This document shows positions 62,263-64,000 of a DNA stretch of 64,000 nt, piece by piece. This stretch comes from Methylobacterium terricola (lineage in GTDB: Bacteria > Pseudomonadota > Alphaproteobacteria > Rhizobiales > Beijerinckiaceae). The stretch lies in the NCBI RefSeq assembly GCF_006151805.1, contig NZ_VDDA01000019.1, forward strand, positions 1-64,000, in the 5' to 3' direction. The translations under genes were made by a program, and so were the position numbers. Positions within the stretch are counted from its first letter, which is position 1. Each line of letters begins with the position of its first letter. The notes beneath the pieces are model-generated. The model was not told where the DNA came from and did not search any database. It saw only the letters and a list, made by a program, of their open reading frames with translations.

Positions 62263-64000
62263 TTAGCGGCCGCGCGCCCTCGCATCCTGCACGGCGCGTC
62301 GCAGCACCCGCGACAGGTCCGTCACGGAGTACGGCTTGCGCAGCAGGTCGAAGCCGTGCGTGCCCTCGGCCGCGAGCACGTCGCTGTAGCCGGAGGTCAG
62401 AACCACCGGCAGGTCGGGCCGTCGTCGACGGATCTCGGTCGCGAGTTCGACCCCGTTCATGCCCGGCATCACAACGTCGGAGAACACCACCTCGAACCGG
62501 AAGGGAATGCGCTCGATCTCGGCCAGCGCCTTGTCCGCATCCGTCGCCCAGACCGTCGAGTAGCCGAGCTCGCGCAGGGCCTGCTGAGCGAAGGCCCCGA
62601 CGTCGAGGTTGTCCTCCACGACGAGGACGCAGGTACCGTGCCCCTCGGCGAGCGCCTCCGGCTCCACGGCTGGGTTCGCGGCCTCGGCCCCGGCGATGCG
62701 TGGGAGGTAAAGGGTGAAGGTGGTGCCCTCGCCGACCTTACTCTCGACGATGACCTCGCCGCCGGATTGCTTGGCAAAGCCGAACACCTGGCTCAGCCCG
62801 AGCCCCGTACCCTGGCCGACGACCTTGGTGGTGAAGAACGGCTCGAAGATGCGCTCCAGGTTCTCGGGTGCGATGCCGGCGCCGGTGTCGGAGATCGAAA
62901 CCGCGAGGTAGTCGCCGTGCTGTGGCGGATGCGCCCGAACAGCTGGGATGCGGCTGGCGCGGCGAAGCCCGATGCGCAGGCGGCCCTCGCCGTCCATCGC
63001 GTCCCGGGCGTTCACGACCAGGTTCACCAGGGCGGTGTCGAACTGGCTCGGATCGGCGTTGATGTGAAGGTCCCGCCGCTCTCCGTCCGGCAGGTCGAGC
63101 TCGACCTGGATGCGTGCTCCCGTAAGCGTGCCGACCATGTCGGCGAGTGCCACCACCGCACGGTTCGCCGCGAAAATCTCGGGACGCAGCGCCTGCCGCC
63201 GGGCGAAGGCGAGGAGCTGACCGGTGAGCTTGGCAGCCCGATCGACCGTGTCCGAGATGGCACTGACGTAGCGAAGCCGGCGCTCCTCCGCTAGGTTGGG
63301 TCGCTTCAGCAGGTCGGTCGAGGACTTGATGACTGTGAGTAGGTTGTTTAAATCATGAGCCACGCCACCGGTTAATTGACCGACAGCCTCCAGCTTCTGG
63401 GACTGGCGCAATTGCTCCTCGAGCGCCCGACGTTCCGTGATGTCGCGGCCAGCGGCGTAGTAGTGGTCGTCCCTCGGAATGGCGTTCCATGAAAGCCACC
63501 GGTACCCGCCGTCCTTCGTCCGAACGCGCACGTCGATGTCATGCAGCGGAAGCCCGGCGCTGATGCGCTCGAAGGCCGCAGCGGCCTGCGCATAGTCGTC
63601 GGGATGCACGAACGCGTCGAAGCGGGTTCCCATGATATCGGCGACATCCCATCCGAGCGTTTCAGTCCAGGCGGCGTTCGCCTTGCGGAAGACACCATCG
63701 AAGCCGCAGACCACGAAGAGGTCGCGGCTGGCGCGCCACACCATGTCGCGCTCGTCGGCTCGCTCCTGAGCGGTGGCCTCCAGGTGGCTTTCGAGGCGGC
63801 GGCGGTCGGTGATGTCGTTGAACAGGATGGCGACCCGGTGCTGCTCGGGCTCGCCGATGCGCAGGGCGTGGACGTCGTACCAGCGCCCCATCGCGATCGA
63901 CCCACTCTCAAACCGTACGGGCTGGCCAGTCCGCGCAACCTCGCCGTAGGTATCGAACCAGGAGCGTTCGAGCCCGGGTATGAGTTCGCTCACCCAATGC
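62263..64000 (-). CDS. hybrid sensor histidine kinase, 5' end outside window
   Basis: At least 578 residues in frame to the right edge. The part seen begins inside a PAS domain (HWVSELIPGLERSWFDTYGE, then VARTGQPVRFE), so the GTG at 63993 is not the true start and the gene continues beyond the window. A second PAS, a dimerisation domain with His in GGVAHDLNNLL, an ATPase domain (DTGAGIAPEN, GQGTGLGLSQVFGFA) and a receiver with phospho-Asp in VVFSDVVMPGMNG follow. The kinase half is a close paralogue of the gene at 49342-52245. Confidence 0.9.
   Translation of the reverse strand, partial: HWVSELIPGLERSWFDTYGEVARTGQPVRFESGSIAMGRWYDVHALRIGEPEQHRVAILFNDITDRRRLESHLEATAQERADERDMVWRASRDLFVVCGFDGVFRKANAAWTETLGWDVADIMGTRFDAFVHPDDYAQAAAAFERISAGLPLHDIDVRVRTKDGGYRWLSWNAIPRDDHYYAAGRDITERRALEEQLRQSQKLEAVGQLTGGVAHDLNNLLTVIKSSTDLLKRPNLAEERRLRYVSAISDTVDRAAKLTGQLLAFARRQALRPEIFAANRAVVALADMVGTLTGARIQVELDLPDGERRDLHINADPSQFDTALVNLVVNARDAMDGEGRLRIGLRRASRIPAVRAHPPQHGDYLAVSISDTGAGIAPENLERIFEPFFTTKVVGQGTGLGLSQVFGFAKQSGGEVIVESKVGEGTTFTLYLPRIAGAEAANPAVEPEALAEGHGTCVLVVEDNLDVGAFAQQALRELGYSTVWATDADKALAEIERIPFRFEVVFSDVVMPGMNGVELATEIRRRRPDLPVVLTSGYSDVLAAEGTHGFDLLRKPYSVTDLSRVLRRAVQDARARGR

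Noticed and set aside
1..64000. CRISPR arrays, rRNA and complete tRNA genes
   Set aside because: No regularly spaced repeats, no rRNA signatures and no complete cloverleaf sequence were found by reading; only the 21-nt tRNA-end fragment was seen.
63993..64000. GTG at 63993 as the start of the last kinase
   Set aside because: The frame continues to the window edge with PAS-like sequence, so the gene starts outside.

Overview
The window looks like the chromosome or a large replicon of a high-GC alphaproteobacterium of the Methylobacterium/Methylorubrum type. Supporting signs are the GC-rich coding style, HWE-family sensor kinases with single-domain receivers, a GGAAC-N17-CGTT promoter typical of the EcfG general stress sigma factor, DUF6894/DUF3606/DUF4142/DUF1328/CsbD small stress proteins, a PQQ-type sugar dehydrogenase and a CYP199-like P450 system. 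No rRNA, complete tRNA or CRISPR array was seen.

Layout. 1-11.8 kb is a mobile island: an IS5-type transposase end, a serine recombinase with a separate recombinase-like HTH protein, several genes of unknown function, a protein with family-A-polymerase-like palm motifs (5743-7143), a DUF4142 protein, a frameshifted gene (9160-9890) and a large tyrosine integrase (9917-11731, minus). A 21-nt tRNA 3'-end-like sequence (11823-11843) follows and may be an attachment core. 12.0-18.4 kb holds a resolvase remnant and a divergent gene block: a WYL regulator (plus strand) facing a minus-strand set of tandem AAA+ ATPase, an 81-aa protein, a protein whose second half resembles the FtsZ/tubulin C-terminal domain, and a protein resembling the uracil-DNA-glycosylase fold. 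A 305-aa protein of unknown function follows. I cannot match this block to a named system and regard it as the best candidate for something undescribed. A sorbosone-dehydrogenase-like gene and a decayed IS5 transposase close this part.

20.7-25.7 kb is a catabolic module: ferredoxin reductase, MarR regulator, cytochrome P450, 2Fe-2S ferredoxin and a periplasmic binding protein. Together they give a complete electron chain for an aromatic-acid O-demethylase. 26-27.3 kb carries an ImmA/IrrE peptidase and a DUF3606 protein. 27.7-33.7 kb is a tartrate pathway: GntR regulator, MFS carrier, tartrate dehydrogenase, glycerate 2-kinase and pyruvate kinase. This converts tartrate through glycerate and 2-phosphoglycerate towards pyruvate, with enolase supplied elsewhere. 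Decayed fragments including a LysE exporter follow.

34.7-43.6 kb holds a DipZ-like CcdA-thioredoxin fusion, a two-component system, an ABC-F ATPase, Ohr, two hydrolases and a cytochrome P460-like protein. 43.6-48.2 kb is accessory DNA with an AT-rich orphan gene, several genes of unknown function and a possible HUQ-type replication endonuclease. 48.4-49.3 kb is a small stress operon behind an EcfG-type promoter. 49.3-64 kb is a signalling region with two hybrid kinases, two HWE kinases each paired with a receiver, two Crp/Fnr regulators and small proteins. The last kinase runs off the window.
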